A stretch of DNA of 64,000 bases from Raphanus sativus. Its lineage: Eukaryota > Streptophyta > Magnoliopsida > Brassicales > Brassicaceae. The translations under genes were made by a program, and so were the position numbers. Location: positions 1 through 64,000 of the forward strand of contig NW_026615404.1 in the NCBI RefSeq assembly GCF_000801105.2. The letters are read 5' to 3'. Of the stretch, positions 22,604 through 33,173 are shown piece by piece (within the stretch, counting starts at the first letter, position 1; each line of letters begins with the position of its first letter). The notes under the pieces were generated by a model, which was not told where the DNA came from, made no database searches, and was given only the letters and a program-made list of their open reading frames with translations.

Positions 22604-24037
22604 CTATTGCAACTTGTCTCTCCACATCTTCTTCCAGAAATCACCGACAAATTTCATATCACGTTCCACACTCTTCAGACAGCGAGCAAGAGCTATACCT
22701 TCCTTCTTCTTCCCGTCCTTACTAACATGTGCAACCATTGCAAAACCGTAAGTAGCCGGCATCAAAGCCATCACATCAGCCAAAACCTTACTTGACATCT
22801 CAATCTTCTTCTCTCCACAACCGTGAAACCGACAAAAATCTGAGTACCTCGGAGGAGCTTCCTTAATGGCAACCTCTTGTGTCTTCAAACGAGAAAGATT
22901 ATAGCTAAACATTTCCAACACATCTCTCGCTGCTGGTAGATTCTCCCACTCTCTAGCAGCTTCAAGTATCACAATTATCCTCTGAACCGGTGGTGGAGTT
23001 GGGAGGTTGTAACGACGAGCTAGGGAAGGCATTATAAGCTGATGCTTGCACATAACCTTTGCAAGCCAATACGTTTGTGCAATACCAAAAGGATGAGGAG
23101 AAACACGTAGAAGACACTCCTTGTGGTTTGTCATCAACACGTTAGAAGTATCAGGAGTCTTGAGTGTCTCCAAGTAAGAGTTACAAATGCGACTCATGTA
23201 CTCGTCCCCTCTAACGTAAGTCTTGTCCTTGCTCAAGTGCAGTAACCCAAAGACAGCCAAGATATTGAGACATAAATTCTCAAGAACCTCCTCGTAGCTC
23301 TGTTGAAACGCTAGAACATCAGCTTCGTCCTCCATAGAAGGCAGCTTAGTAGTAGAAACTGCTTCTGTCTTGAAAGTGCTTCCTCGAGCAGGATAGATCC
23401 CAACGCCTAACCCATAAGCACGAACCCAAGCTCCAAGAGGATAATCTCCAACAGAGCCAAGGTTAAGAGCCGCAATCATATGGAGAGTATATGGCTTCAG
23501 CTTGTTGTGTAAACGAGATGAAGTAACGTTCTCAACGTTACTGCACCATGCAGAATCAGTAACAGTTGCATTCTCAGTGAGGAGATAACCGAAGTCTCGA
23601 ATGTCACAGTTAAACTGTAAGACCCTGCTTAGGAAACCAAACGTTTCATCTGAAACTTCTTCTATCGTCTCCCATAGCGTGGTAGGTCTCTCGGAAGAAG
23701 GCGCCATGATCATCTCGAGACCGTCGACTACTTCACGAATCTTCAGAAAAGAGGTCGTGTTTATAGTCTTCAGGAGTGACTTTAAATCGGTGCAGGACAT
23801 CGAGGCTACCTTCCAGAACCTAGAGTAGAGAGTGGGGTGCGTTTGGCAGAGCGTCGGGTTGGTTGGAGTCCATGACATTCCCAGTGCAGCTGGGATCTTC
23901 AGCTTCTGATGCTCTGGTAAGTATTCAACTACACCGATCTGTAATGGGAGATGAAGATTCCTAGAGGTGATAGACAGAGTAGAGATTGTTTCCATGGAAG
24001 AGAAATCACCATTTGGTATTGTATATGACTCGGCCAT
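22604..24037 (-). CDS. Intronless 477-aa protein of unknown family
   Basis: A single uninterrupted frame of 478 codons starts at ATG 24037 (MAESYTIPNG) and ends 22604. I do not recognise the family. The sequence looks like a soluble, mostly helical protein: no signal peptide, no convincing membrane segment, evenly spread Leu. Points to note: SLLKTINTTSFLKIREVV, repeated aromatic/acidic helices in the middle (LAFQQSYEEVLENLCLNIL), VQRIIVILEAAREWENLPAA, a Cys/His cluster FCRFHGCGEKK near residue 412, and a Lys-rich C-terminus. A TATA box (CTATAAATA) lies about 75 bp upstream of the ATG. An intronless frame among multi-intron neighbours suggests a retrocopy or a lineage-specific gene. I recall no counterpart between At3g03290 and At3g03280. 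Real coding is likely because of length, start context and TATA; function is not inferable. Confidence 0.75.
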   Translation of the reverse strand: MAESYTIPNGDFSSMETISTLSITSRNLHLPLQIGVVEYLPEHQKLKIPAALGMSWTPTNPTLCQTHPTLYSRFWKVASMSCTDLKSLLKTINTTSFLKIREVVDGLEMIMAPSSERPTTLWETIEEVSDETFGFLSRVLQFNCDIRDFGYLLTENATVTDSAWCSNVENVTSSRLHNKLKPYTLHMIAALNLGSVGDYPLGAWVRAYGLGVGIYPARGSTFKTEAVSTTKLPSMEDEADVLAFQQSYEEVLENLCLNILAVFGLLHLSKDKTYVRGDEYMSRICNSYLETLKTPDTSNVLMTNHKECLLRVSPHPFGIAQTYWLAKVMCKHQLIMPSLARRYNLPTPPPVQRIIVILEAAREWENLPAARDVLEMFSYNLSRLKTQEVAIKEAPPRYSDFCRFHGCGEKKIEMSSKVLADVMALMPATYGFAMVAHVSKDGKKKEGIALARCLKSVERDMKFVGDFWKKMWRDKLQ

Positions 24038-24112
24038 TGTTTTAGAGTATAGAAGTTTTAGCTTAAAGTTAAAGGTTTTGTGAATGAGGAGAAAAACTAT
24101 TCGTAATGGTGT

Positions 24113-24121
24113 TATTTATAG
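24113..24121 (-). promoter_or_regulatory. TATA box of the 477-aa gene
   Basis: Plus-strand TATTTATAG, i.e. CTATAAATA on the minus strand, about 75 bp upstream of the ATG at 24037. Spacing allows a ~45-nt leader. Confidence 0.55.
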
Positions 24122-24676
24122 GGAAAGCATTTTAAGCCGTTAGTAACAAGCAAAGATGTCAAAACTAGGGTTTCACGAAGTATGGTTTCAAGGCCAAGTT
24201 AATTCATTTAATGAAAGTATTAAGTCACTCCAACTTCCAATTATTCGTGGAAGCTTTTCATCAAGAGACGAGTGAGTTCATTGCTTTCCCAAGAGATGAT
24301 TCATCAATATCCATGTAACGGTTACTACTTTGTAGTTAATGTAGGCGTGGAGAAAATTACTCTCGAACACACACATTGTTCAATAAAACACATTTGCTTT
24401 TTTTCGTTCACATAAAAATGAAAATAAATGCACATTCATCAGATAATCCATTACCTACATACCAGAACAAAGAAACATTTTGTTGAAAAGCTCTGAAAAG
24501 AAAATATTTTTGATGAAGATGAAAAAATAAAAGATTTTAGTATATTGGTTATTAGCTACTTTGTAAACTTGTAAAGTTAAGGAATGCAAGGGTTGTATGT
24601 GTTCATATGAAATCATATGTGATTCATATAGATTACATTTTTTAAGTAAACATAGTTTTGTATTCTTTACCGATGA

Positions 24677-26161
24677 TCAATACTATTAATTTTGGATCAT
24701 GTCCTATTGATAATGTGTGGTCCAATTAATTAATTTTTACCATTTATACTTGAAAATACTAACTGCATTGATTGTGGATGTAAGTTGTAACCACCAAGCA
24801 TAATAATCGGATTTCTAAAAAAATATGAGAACTTGACCTTTTTTCTTGCTCGTGTGGGTGTTTTGCAGGAGATGAAAAAAAGTTGGGTCATGGGCCTTAA
24901 TTTACAATAACCATTTTTAATTCAATGAAAAATTATAATGTAATATATTTTGTTTAGTGTAATCTTATATGTGTGTAATAATAACTTTATTATCATAATA
25001 TATGAAATCATATCAATAAAGCTTTAATTAAAAACACAGATAAATTGATTTATTTAATTACTATATGATTACTAAACAAAATTGTTACTATATTTTGTTA
25101 TTTATTAAAAAATTAATAAGTATTTACGATTAAAAAAAATTAATAAGTATCAATACTATTAATTTTGGAACATGACCAGTTGATATGGGTTATGTCCAAT
25201 TTAAAATATAACTACATCTCATCTAAATTATAACTGCATAAAATAAATATAATTACATCTAGAATATTATTAAACCGTAACTGCTTGACTTCCCTTTATT
25301 TTCGTAGCAAACAACTGTATGGGTGGGACCGATTTAACGTGTAATATTTATCAACTGAAGGTTGAAATTATTGAATACCAGAAAGAAATCAGTTGGGCTG
25401 AATTTAGTTTAAAAATAATAATCTACTGAATATTGACAGAAGCATAACCATATGACACAGGTACATATCTATTATTTTATATAGTTACATAAAATAATAT
25501 CAATACTATTAAAATAGAAACATGATCTATAAATATATGTGCGATCCAACTATTTAATATATTTATTAAAATCTCTTATTAGTCATTTGAAAGAAATATT
25601 ATTTACCTAAAAACACAAATATGATTAAAAATCAATACTATTAAAACATAAACATAATCTATTGATATAGGTGTGATCTAAAATATCTTAATACAATTAC
25701 TAAAACCTATAATAATCATTTAAAAAATATTATACAATAAAAATAGAAATATGACTAAAAACACAAATATAAAAATTAAATTTCGAAAAATATAAAACAG
25801 AAAATATACCCACCATTAAAAGGATTGGTATATTTTAATCCATCATTTTGTATCTGCCCTACAAATATTTACGGGTTACTAAAACAAATTTACACTAGAA
25901 CAACATTACTTATGTATCGCCCAAAAATAGGATTTATTGAACGATACTTGAATTTATTAAATATTTTATATAGACATTAAGTTTATCAATAAACAAAGCA
26001 CATGATTAAATATAGTTTAAACGGGGTTTAAGTTACTTTTAAATAAAAGTAAATATTCATATAAATTCATTTACCTTAACACATTTTTTATAGATCATTC
26101 GATAAAAATATTTATCAAATGTGATTTTATTTGACGTTAATGAAGACCATATAACCCATTT

Positions 26162-26215
<54 letters not shown>

Positions 26216-26847
26216 TAAAAATTAGTTTTTAAAAACATTTTCAAAAATTTTGTTCGGTTTTCACTGCGGATTGGATTTAATATTGGTTTTCAGAAAAAAA
26301 AACACTTTAAGAACCGTTTGAGTATATATGTAATGTCTAATAGAATATGAGATTTTGATTTTCGTGTTGATTCCGAGTTAGGTTTTCTGGGTTCGAATAT
26401 TGTTGACTAATTATATTTGTAACTCCAGAAAAATAGAATATGTTGCGAACTTTATAAACAAAGTTTATAAATAACTTCTGAATTGTATATGACAAGTTTA
26501 TAGTTATGCAACTTACCAAAAATTATATTAAATTTAGTTAATATCAAACAAAAATATGATTATAAAAATAAATTGCTCAAAGAAAAAAAATTAAAACAAA
26601 AAATATATCCGTTCTTTTAAAGTTTAAAAATAATTTCTGAAATGCGTATAGAACAAGCGTATAGTTATGTAATTTGACATATTTAATTTAATATAATTAT
26701 ATTAAACTAAATTAATATTAAACACAAATATGATTAAAAACACAGATATGATTATAAAAAAAACAAATATGATTACTGAAAAACAAATATTAATTTTTTT
26801 AAAAGCAAAAAAATTACCCGCCCTTTGTAGGGCGGGTCAAAATCTAG
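24677..26847 (+). mobile_element. Helitron (2.17 kb, possibly composite)
   Basis: The 5' end is TCAATACTATTAATTTTGG after a host A, and the 3' end is a GC hairpin (CCCGCCC...GGGCGGG, 26817-26836) 7 bp before CTAG and a host T, the standard Helitron A^T insertion. The duplicated flanking segment provides an empty site (ACCAATGA/TTCCACAATCC at about 27533-27551) matching both borders. Three further 5'-like ends (TCAATACTATTAA...) occur inside, at 25150, 25500 and 25632, suggesting nested or tandem 5'-end copies. No Rep/helicase coding region: non-autonomous. Confidence 0.75.
26162..26212. repeat. Compound (AC)n(AT)n microsatellite
   Basis: About 11 AC units run directly into about 14 AT units, inside the Helitron. 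Confidence 0.95.
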
Positions 26848-27771
26848 TTACACATTAATCCACAGATCAGTAACTACTAACTAGCCCCAAAGAAAGCATT
26901 TACATAAGGGAAACAAAACGAATATCTCCTTCTGTTACATTAATATCTATATAACGGTTACTTTGTAGTTAACGTAGGTGTGGAGAAAATTACTCTCGAA
27001 CACACACATTGTTGAAGAACGTACATTTGCTTTTTCATTCATTTGAAAGGAAAACTAACGCACATTTATCTTTCCCAAGAGATGATTTATAATATCTATA
27101 AAAACGGCTACTTTGTAGTTAATGTAAGCGTGGAGAAAACTACTCTCGAACACACACATTGTTCAAGAAAAACATTTGCTTTTTTCGTTCATATGAAAAG
27201 AAAACTATAACGCACATTTATCTTTCCCAACAATCCATTAATTACATGAGATAAAAGATAAAAATACATTTTTATGAAAAGTTTAAAGTGTATTAGGCCA
27301 GGAGTTCTTTATATTGGCTAGTTTGTATTTTAGCATTTTGGATCATTTGTTGATATTCTTGTATTAGGTCACGAGTTCTTTACATTGGCTAGTTTGTAAC
27401 TTGTAAAGTTGAATCGACAAAAATACTCTCGATTTTGATAAAGAGAAAAGGTTAATGTTAAGTTTCATTTGAAATCAGATATTGTATTCTTATAGATTAC
27501 GTTTTACGTCAAAGTATAATTTTGTATTCTTTACCAATGATTCCACAATCCAGAAACATCAGTAATTAACCCCAATCAAGCATTTACATAAGGGAAACAA
27601 AACTAATACTTTACCAGAAAAAACAAAACTAATACTATCTCGACTTATGTTTCAAAAAAAAAAAAAAAAAGACTATCTCGACTTAGTGTCTCCTCTGTTA
27701 CATTAATATACCACAAAAAGGAGGCACTAGTAAATTAAATAAATAAATAAAAATGGATCGGTTTGGTTGTA

Positions 27772-28293
27772 TTACAACGACACGTTTTCTTCGACAATTG
27801 TCTCCAAATCTGGCTTCTTAGATTTGGAAACAGAGATACGATGCATAAACTCCACCGCCGAGAAATCTTCTATATCTTCAAGATTCAGCTTTGTCCCCGT
27901 TATCAACCTGACGTCTTCCTCCTTCTCCTCTGGAGACACTTTCCTATTATCACAGCTTCTCAAGCGTTTCTTGCCGGCCATGAAGAGCCGAGCCATATCG
28001 GATGCGTTGGCTGCGGAAGCCACACGCGTCATGGGGAACGCGATGTATACGTGGCAGCCTCCAACGTCGAGGTCATCGTCTGCGGAGAGAGGGATGAGTT
28101 TACGACCTATTTTTAAGGACTTGGCGTCAACGAGGAAATGGCTTGGCATCTCCATCATGAGCTCAGCCGCTTTTGTCTGAACGTTGATGTCACGCACTCC
28201 ACCGTCCGGTAGAATCACTTTGGCCGCCGGTGATGATGATGATGAATTAGACGAAGTCGTTTTACTTAGAGCGCATGAAACGTAGTTGCCCAT
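27772..28293 (-). CDS. PADRE (DUF4228) domain protein, At3g03280-type
   Basis: Single exon, 173 residues, start ATG at 28293. The N-terminus MGNYVSCALSK has Gly2 and a nearby Cys, the typical N-myristoylation/palmitoylation start of this plant family. The PADRE core follows: AKVILPDGGVRDI, then EMPSHFLVDAKSL and the conserved DLDVGGCHVYIAFPM, i.e. strand-rich ubiquitin-like N-terminal part and the 'L-x-x-G-x-x-Y-x-L/F-x-P' segment. The C-terminus is disordered with a Lys-rich stretch and a late acidic segment. PADRE proteins respond to pathogen and abiotic stress; biochemical role unknown. A TATA box is at about 28391-28400. Confidence 0.88.
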   Translation of the reverse strand: MGNYVSCALSKTTSSNSSSSSPAAKVILPDGGVRDINVQTKAAELMMEMPSHFLVDAKSLKIGRKLIPLSADDDLDVGGCHVYIAFPMTRVASAANASDMARLFMAGKKRLRSCDNRKVSPEEKEEDVRLITGTKLNLEDIEDFSAVEFMHRISVSKSKKPDLETIVEENVSL

Positions 28294-28390
28294 AGTTGAG
28301 TGTTTTGTTGATCAAGAGATCTATAGAGATTATGTGCGTAATTCAATATTTTTGATTTTGTGAGGATCGTAGAAGACAACGTACGGGAGC

Positions 28391-28400
28391 TTATATATAA
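28391..28400 (-). promoter_or_regulatory. TATA box of the PADRE gene
   Basis: Plus TTATATATAA, a clean TATATAA on either strand, about 100 bp upstream of the ATG at 28293. Confidence 0.55.
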
Positions 28401-29997
28401 AATCTAAAGACGGGAGAATGATTTTCATAATTTATACATTATTAAATTAAAAATGTATGAGGATTAGTATGAATTATAAGGTGAAGATGGGACAGGTTTG
28501 ACATTTAGATAATTGAACCCGCGTCTTCATTACATAAAAAAACATATTTTATATAATGAACGAATTAAGTGTGACAAAAAAAGCCTATGTTTACTCCGCG
28601 TAAAAAGCTAACCAAGTCTTATCAAGTCGATTTTTTTAAACAAATAATTAGACATGACAAAGTTATCTATACAGTTGTATAGTACTCTAGAATTTCTGAT
28701 GGTATATCAACTCAGCAGAATTGAAGTATCTAAGTTTATGAAATATCAAACCCTAAATACTTACTAGGGTTGGAACTTAAACGTTTTGCTTCTTATGTTA
28801 TGTAACTTTATACAAAGAGTTTTCTTTTATTTGACAGACTACACAAAAGATAATAATTCATTTTTTTTAAAAGATAATAATTTGAATGGTAATACGTGCA
28901 ATAGTCAAAAGGCTCAACATTTTTAAAAGATTAGAAAAACAAATAATGCTTTGAGTCAACGTAGCTACTATATTATTCATCGCGCGAAATGCGGAAGAGA
29001 GACGGTGACAATAATAATAAATATAATATGTCAACAGAAAATAATTAGAGGCAAGTGTGGAAGGAAGGTCGCAAATGTTATGGTATTGCTCACTTCCAGT
29101 TGTTATTCCAAATTTTATAATCATACGATATGATTAAGATATAAGTTTTTTATTAATAACAATCAATAATTATAAGTTAACTAATGTAAAAGAAACTAAG
29201 CAACGCGTGGGACGGACGGCCAGGTCCACGAACCTCCGTACTTTCGGTTGATCTATTGAGAAACCTTTGACTTCGATGAGCGACGTTTCCATTATCCACG
29301 AACCACGACGAACGTCTAGGCCTAACCTTTTGCTTATATAACTAATTAACACTGTTATCCGCGGCAATAAATTGATTGATAATCTCATTTCTTACATAAA
29401 GTTGAAAACATGTTATAAGTAAACCGTATAGAATAGTAAGATTCAGTTCGTTTTCTATATAGTTGTTGTGACATTTTGGTTTACAGAATCATATTGCATA
29501 TGTGTCTGTTGTTCAATTTTTAGAAATGATCGTAATTATTAACTAATGTTAATTATGTAATCTAGTTCAAAACTACCAATTAGTACTAAACGCTATAGAC
29601 CACTTTCAAGGTTAGTGTAACCAAAAGATCTTCCTATCTAAGATTTTGTAGTCCTTTCTCTCTTATACGTACAGAACCCTAAAACACATTTTAAGGCTTA
29701 ACTTAAGATCCAAGAATCAAAACCACAATCACTAGTTCACATTTGTTTGACTAGCAATAACAACTATATATGACAATTACAATAGGACCGGCCTCTTGCA
29801 AGACCATTCCTTAGATCGATGAAGACGGTACACAGGCCGTTTACAAATTGTTTAGCAATTCTGCTCTTACATCAACAGACAACAGTTGATATCAATCTTG
29901 ATCTTTAGTTGTATTTTTCAAGTTTATTTTTATGATTTACTTCCATGTTTTGTACAAATGATAATTAGGTCTTGAGATAGTGAAGAACATTAGAGCA

Positions 29998-30261
29998 TTA
30001 GAGCATCATTAACGGGTGAAACCTATTTTGGGTTTCTTAATTCTTTTTTAAAATTCTTTTTGTTTTGTCTGATTAAAAAAATTAAAAACAGAACTAATGG
30101 AGAGCCATCACATATCGTGGAGTCTTAAAAAAAGTATAAAAAACGGAATGCCATCGTTTTTTCTCCTGCGACTTTCTAAACATCCCCTTTTAAAATCCTC
30201 TCATTTTGGTGAACCCCCTCTTCTAAACACCCCTTAAAAAAATGCGTTGCTGATGGTCTTA
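29998..30261. mobile_element. MITE-like element with imperfect terminal inverted repeats
   Basis: Left end TAGAGCATCATTAACGGG and right end GCGTTGCTGATGGTCTTA are imperfect inverted copies (about 13 of 18 positions). The interior is ~230 bp of A/T runs without coding capacity. Superfamily not determined. Confidence 0.45.
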
Positions 30262-30530
30262 GAGAAACGAAAGAAAGGAAAGCAAAAGAACTAAGGATAT
30301 ATTTATATTAAACCGTAAATGACTAAATGTACAATAAGTTTATAACTATAGCCCAACACTATTCTGTCGTAATTAAGCCCAATGAATAGTTAAACAAATT
30401 CTAACTAATTAACTGTTGGCCCACGACTTCTGATTATATAGTTCCAAAACAAAACAAATATTTTGAAGCTATCACTAAATATAATAATTTCGTTAATGAA
30501 AAAACATTCTTTTAGATATTGTGATTAACT

Positions 30531-32266
30531 GTGAAAGTAGCAGTAAAAATTAGAGCTGAGAGCATAAGTTAAGGAGTTCGCCCTAGAGAGAAATTCTCTC
30601 AAGCCCGCATCCCAAGACAGCCGCCTCCGATGGATCTCCCCTGCTACAGCCATGCCGCTCTTCCCTCCTCCCTCTGAAGCAGCTCTGCTCCCCTCCATGG
30701 CTATGATGGTGACTACTTCTCCGTCATGTCTCAGGCCTCCTCCAGATCGGCCGCCGTCGTCGTGTTTGAACGCTCCGCTTGAAACTCTCTCTCCCGTCAT
30801 CCCTCCGGAACCACCAGACCCCCCAGACAATCCTCTCCTCCATGTCGCAGCCGTACAACTTCTCGCCTGCTCCTCTTCACGAACAGTCTGCTCAAGCTTC
30901 ACTCCCTCTCACCACTGGCTCTGCTCTTACTCCGCCGGAAATCCGAGCACCAGCTCTGTGAGTCAAAACGTGACGAGGATGAACTTCAGATCTGTGAGGT
31001 CTGATGATTTTGATCTTCATCTCCAGACACTCTCGACAAAGAACACACAGTTTGAACACCAAGCTTCATCTCTAAACCTAGTCACAAGGGCTTTGTCTAT
31101 AGTTGTGCAAAGTATGGATGTAGAAGTGAGATATTGGGTTGAAGAAAGTATCGATTTCAAGGTAGTTCCTTTCCTGTACGCAACAAAATCAGAGTCTTGA
31201 GGACTGGCTTCTGATTTTCAAAGTATGGGGAGTGACTTGCTTTGTTGATGTTCAACTATTACCCAGAACTCTCTTCGTTACAGGCGCACCCACATCACTT
31301 CCAAACGACCACTACATCTCTCTCACCGTCAACATTTTCTTTCTGTAGTCACCAATCCAACGCCGCCGTCTCTATACAGCACCAACAGAGGCCATTAGCT
31401 GCATTGTTTCAGAGCTTAAAACCTGCAGGATGGCATCGGTTTCTGTTATTGATGTGTCTGACCAGCTTATGATTCTCAAGGACAAGAAGGTACTATACTT
31501 CAAATTTCATCTAGTACTTCTCTGTTTGTGTACCTGCGGTTCACCTAGCCGTCCCCCAAATGGGGTGTCCCTTGTGATATCTTCTCCATTGCTGCATTTC
31601 ATATATACCGAGCCTCGAAGAACTGTCACGACGAATATTAACTCTAGAATCAGAGTTCTTGACTCAACTCTCTCTGACCAAGGAAATTTAATGGAGCTTT
31701 CATCATATGCTGTTGTATTAACGTCAACCGCCTCACCATCCTCACCGAACAGTTTGCTCCTCATCAGTGTTAGAGTTGATCTAATGGGCTGTTTAGCTAA
31801 ATCTAGGCATCTCAGGCCTCTTGGCTACTATTGTGCAAGAGTGTGGATTCACCAGAGCTTCTCGCTATTACTTCACCCCTGTGTCTCCATTACAATACGC
31901 CATCTCAAGCATCGATGGTTCTTCACAAAGTCAGCTCTACGATCTTCTACCCATTTCCGAGAGCTAGGGCTCTCTTCAGTCACGATCCACTACGACTGCC
32001 AAACGCTCATTCGAGCTATTTTTAACAAAAGTCAGATTAAAGAGATCTATGGTGTTCAGCAGGATATCATCAGCTTCTTGTCTCACTTTGTTTCTATCTC
32101 CTTTCGGTTCATCCCTCGTTCCCAGAACAGAGATGTTAACCTTTTAGTTAAGCAAACCCTTAAGGTTCATTGTCGTTCTTCATTTTGTTTTGTTGGCTAG
32201 CCTTTGGGCTCAAACTTTATTATCCTTCTTGCATTTATAAAATTAACCGTTGTTCAAAAAAAAAAA
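30531..32266 (+). mobile_element. Internally deleted LINE with target-site duplication
   Basis: Flanked by a perfect 17-bp direct repeat AGATATTGTGATTAACT at 30514-30530 and 32267-32283, and ending in an A tract. The 3' part codes (frame 31430-32200) for a degenerate LINE RNase H end: SSVTIHYDCQTLIRAIFN and FRFIPRSQNRDVNLLVK, compared with the family's D-S-x-x-L-I and R-x-x-N-x-x-AD-x-L-A-K. The 5' part (30540-31200) is CT/CG-richer with open frames but no recognisable ORF1, endonuclease or RT domain. At 1.7 kb it lacks most of ORF2, so it moved, if recently, by help from another LINE. Confidence 0.7.
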
Positions 32267-32283
32267 AGATATTGTGATTAACT

Positions 32284-33173
32284 TTAAAAACTACATAACT
32301 TCTTTCTAAATATTTTATTTTACCCGAGCATGAAAGTTTTTTTTCTTGTAAAAGGGTTGCTTTCATAGGTTGGTATCTAGTTCCATCGAACAATAAATAA
32401 TGAGTAAATAAAAGCTTATAAAGGAAGAAAAGTTGAAGAATATAATTGTCTTTGCTAAAAGTTGATAAAGAATATTAGTTTCTTGGACAGCAAGTGATAT
32501 AAAGATAACTTCACTTTAACACACCATATATCAAAATACTTATCTTCTATATGGGTCTTCAGTGACACACACATTTGTTTGGCCACCAGGCCTAGAAGCC
32601 AATTTAATACTTTGATTAACATAGTTACATTACATATATGCTCTGTGACAAAAAAGACAAAAAAAAAATATTACATATATAGTTAAAAAGAAAAGCAATG
32701 CATCTGCTCACATTACTGTAAAATATATATAGATCTGAATGAATTGTCATCTTTGAACCAAAAAAAAAAGAATGAATTGTCATCAACTTGTATATTCGTA
32801 TTTCTTTTCATAAATGAAATGAAATGTTGGTGAAAATTCAGTGTTGTGCAAAGTGCACATACAAACTTAATGACAACTTAATATTGTAACGAAGAAAGAA
32901 AAAGAAAGAAAGAATAATTATGGGTCCTAATGACTATTTGTAGTGTTTTAGGAAAAGTAAGCAAATACAGATCACCTAGAAGCTTCAAGAATCTCCCCCA
33001 TCATAATCTGAAAACAGCCAAAAGAAAAAGCAATCATTAAATATCTAGAATTCTGTGTGCGCCAATTATTCTCCAAACCATCAAACCGGTTATACTATAA
33101 ATCAAACTAGCTAGCTTTCTTAATATCTCACTTTAGATATCATCGAGAAAGAGAAAGAGAGATAGAGAGATAA
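32284..33173. other. HRU1 upstream region
   Basis: AT-rich spacer ending in a GA-rich leader (about 33140-33172) of the next gene. A purine-rich GAAAGAAAG stretch lies at about 32890-32915. No gene seen. Confidence 0.45.

Larger units (their letters stand above)
24240..27600. repeat. Tandemly duplicated noncoding segment, split by a Helitron
   Basis: A block containing the motif 'GTGGAGAAAATTACTCTCG' followed by AACACACACATTGTT is present three times, at about 24350, 26975 and 27130. The first copy continues (24440-24676) into sequence resembling 27245-27537, including TTTTGTATTCTTTACC. After the Helitron, 26848-26935 resumes with the same downstream sequence as 27541-27605 (both contain GCATTTACATAAGGGAAAC). 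So the array was one continuous duplicated segment before insertion. Function unknown; it lies between the 477-aa and PADRE genes. Confidence 0.65.
28294..30513. other. Intergenic region upstream of PADRE
   Basis: AT-rich. It holds the PADRE promoter, a MITE-like inverted-repeat element (29998-30261), and otherwise no supported gene; open frames here are short and without motifs. Confidence 0.5.

Noticed and set aside
27767..28180. 137-codon plus-strand frame over the PADRE gene
   Set aside because: Antisense shadow of a well-supported minus-strand gene; starts from a non-ATG codon.
30525..30902. 125-codon minus-strand Gly-rich frame
   Set aside because: Antisense of the GC-richer 5' part of the LINE derivative; no family pattern.
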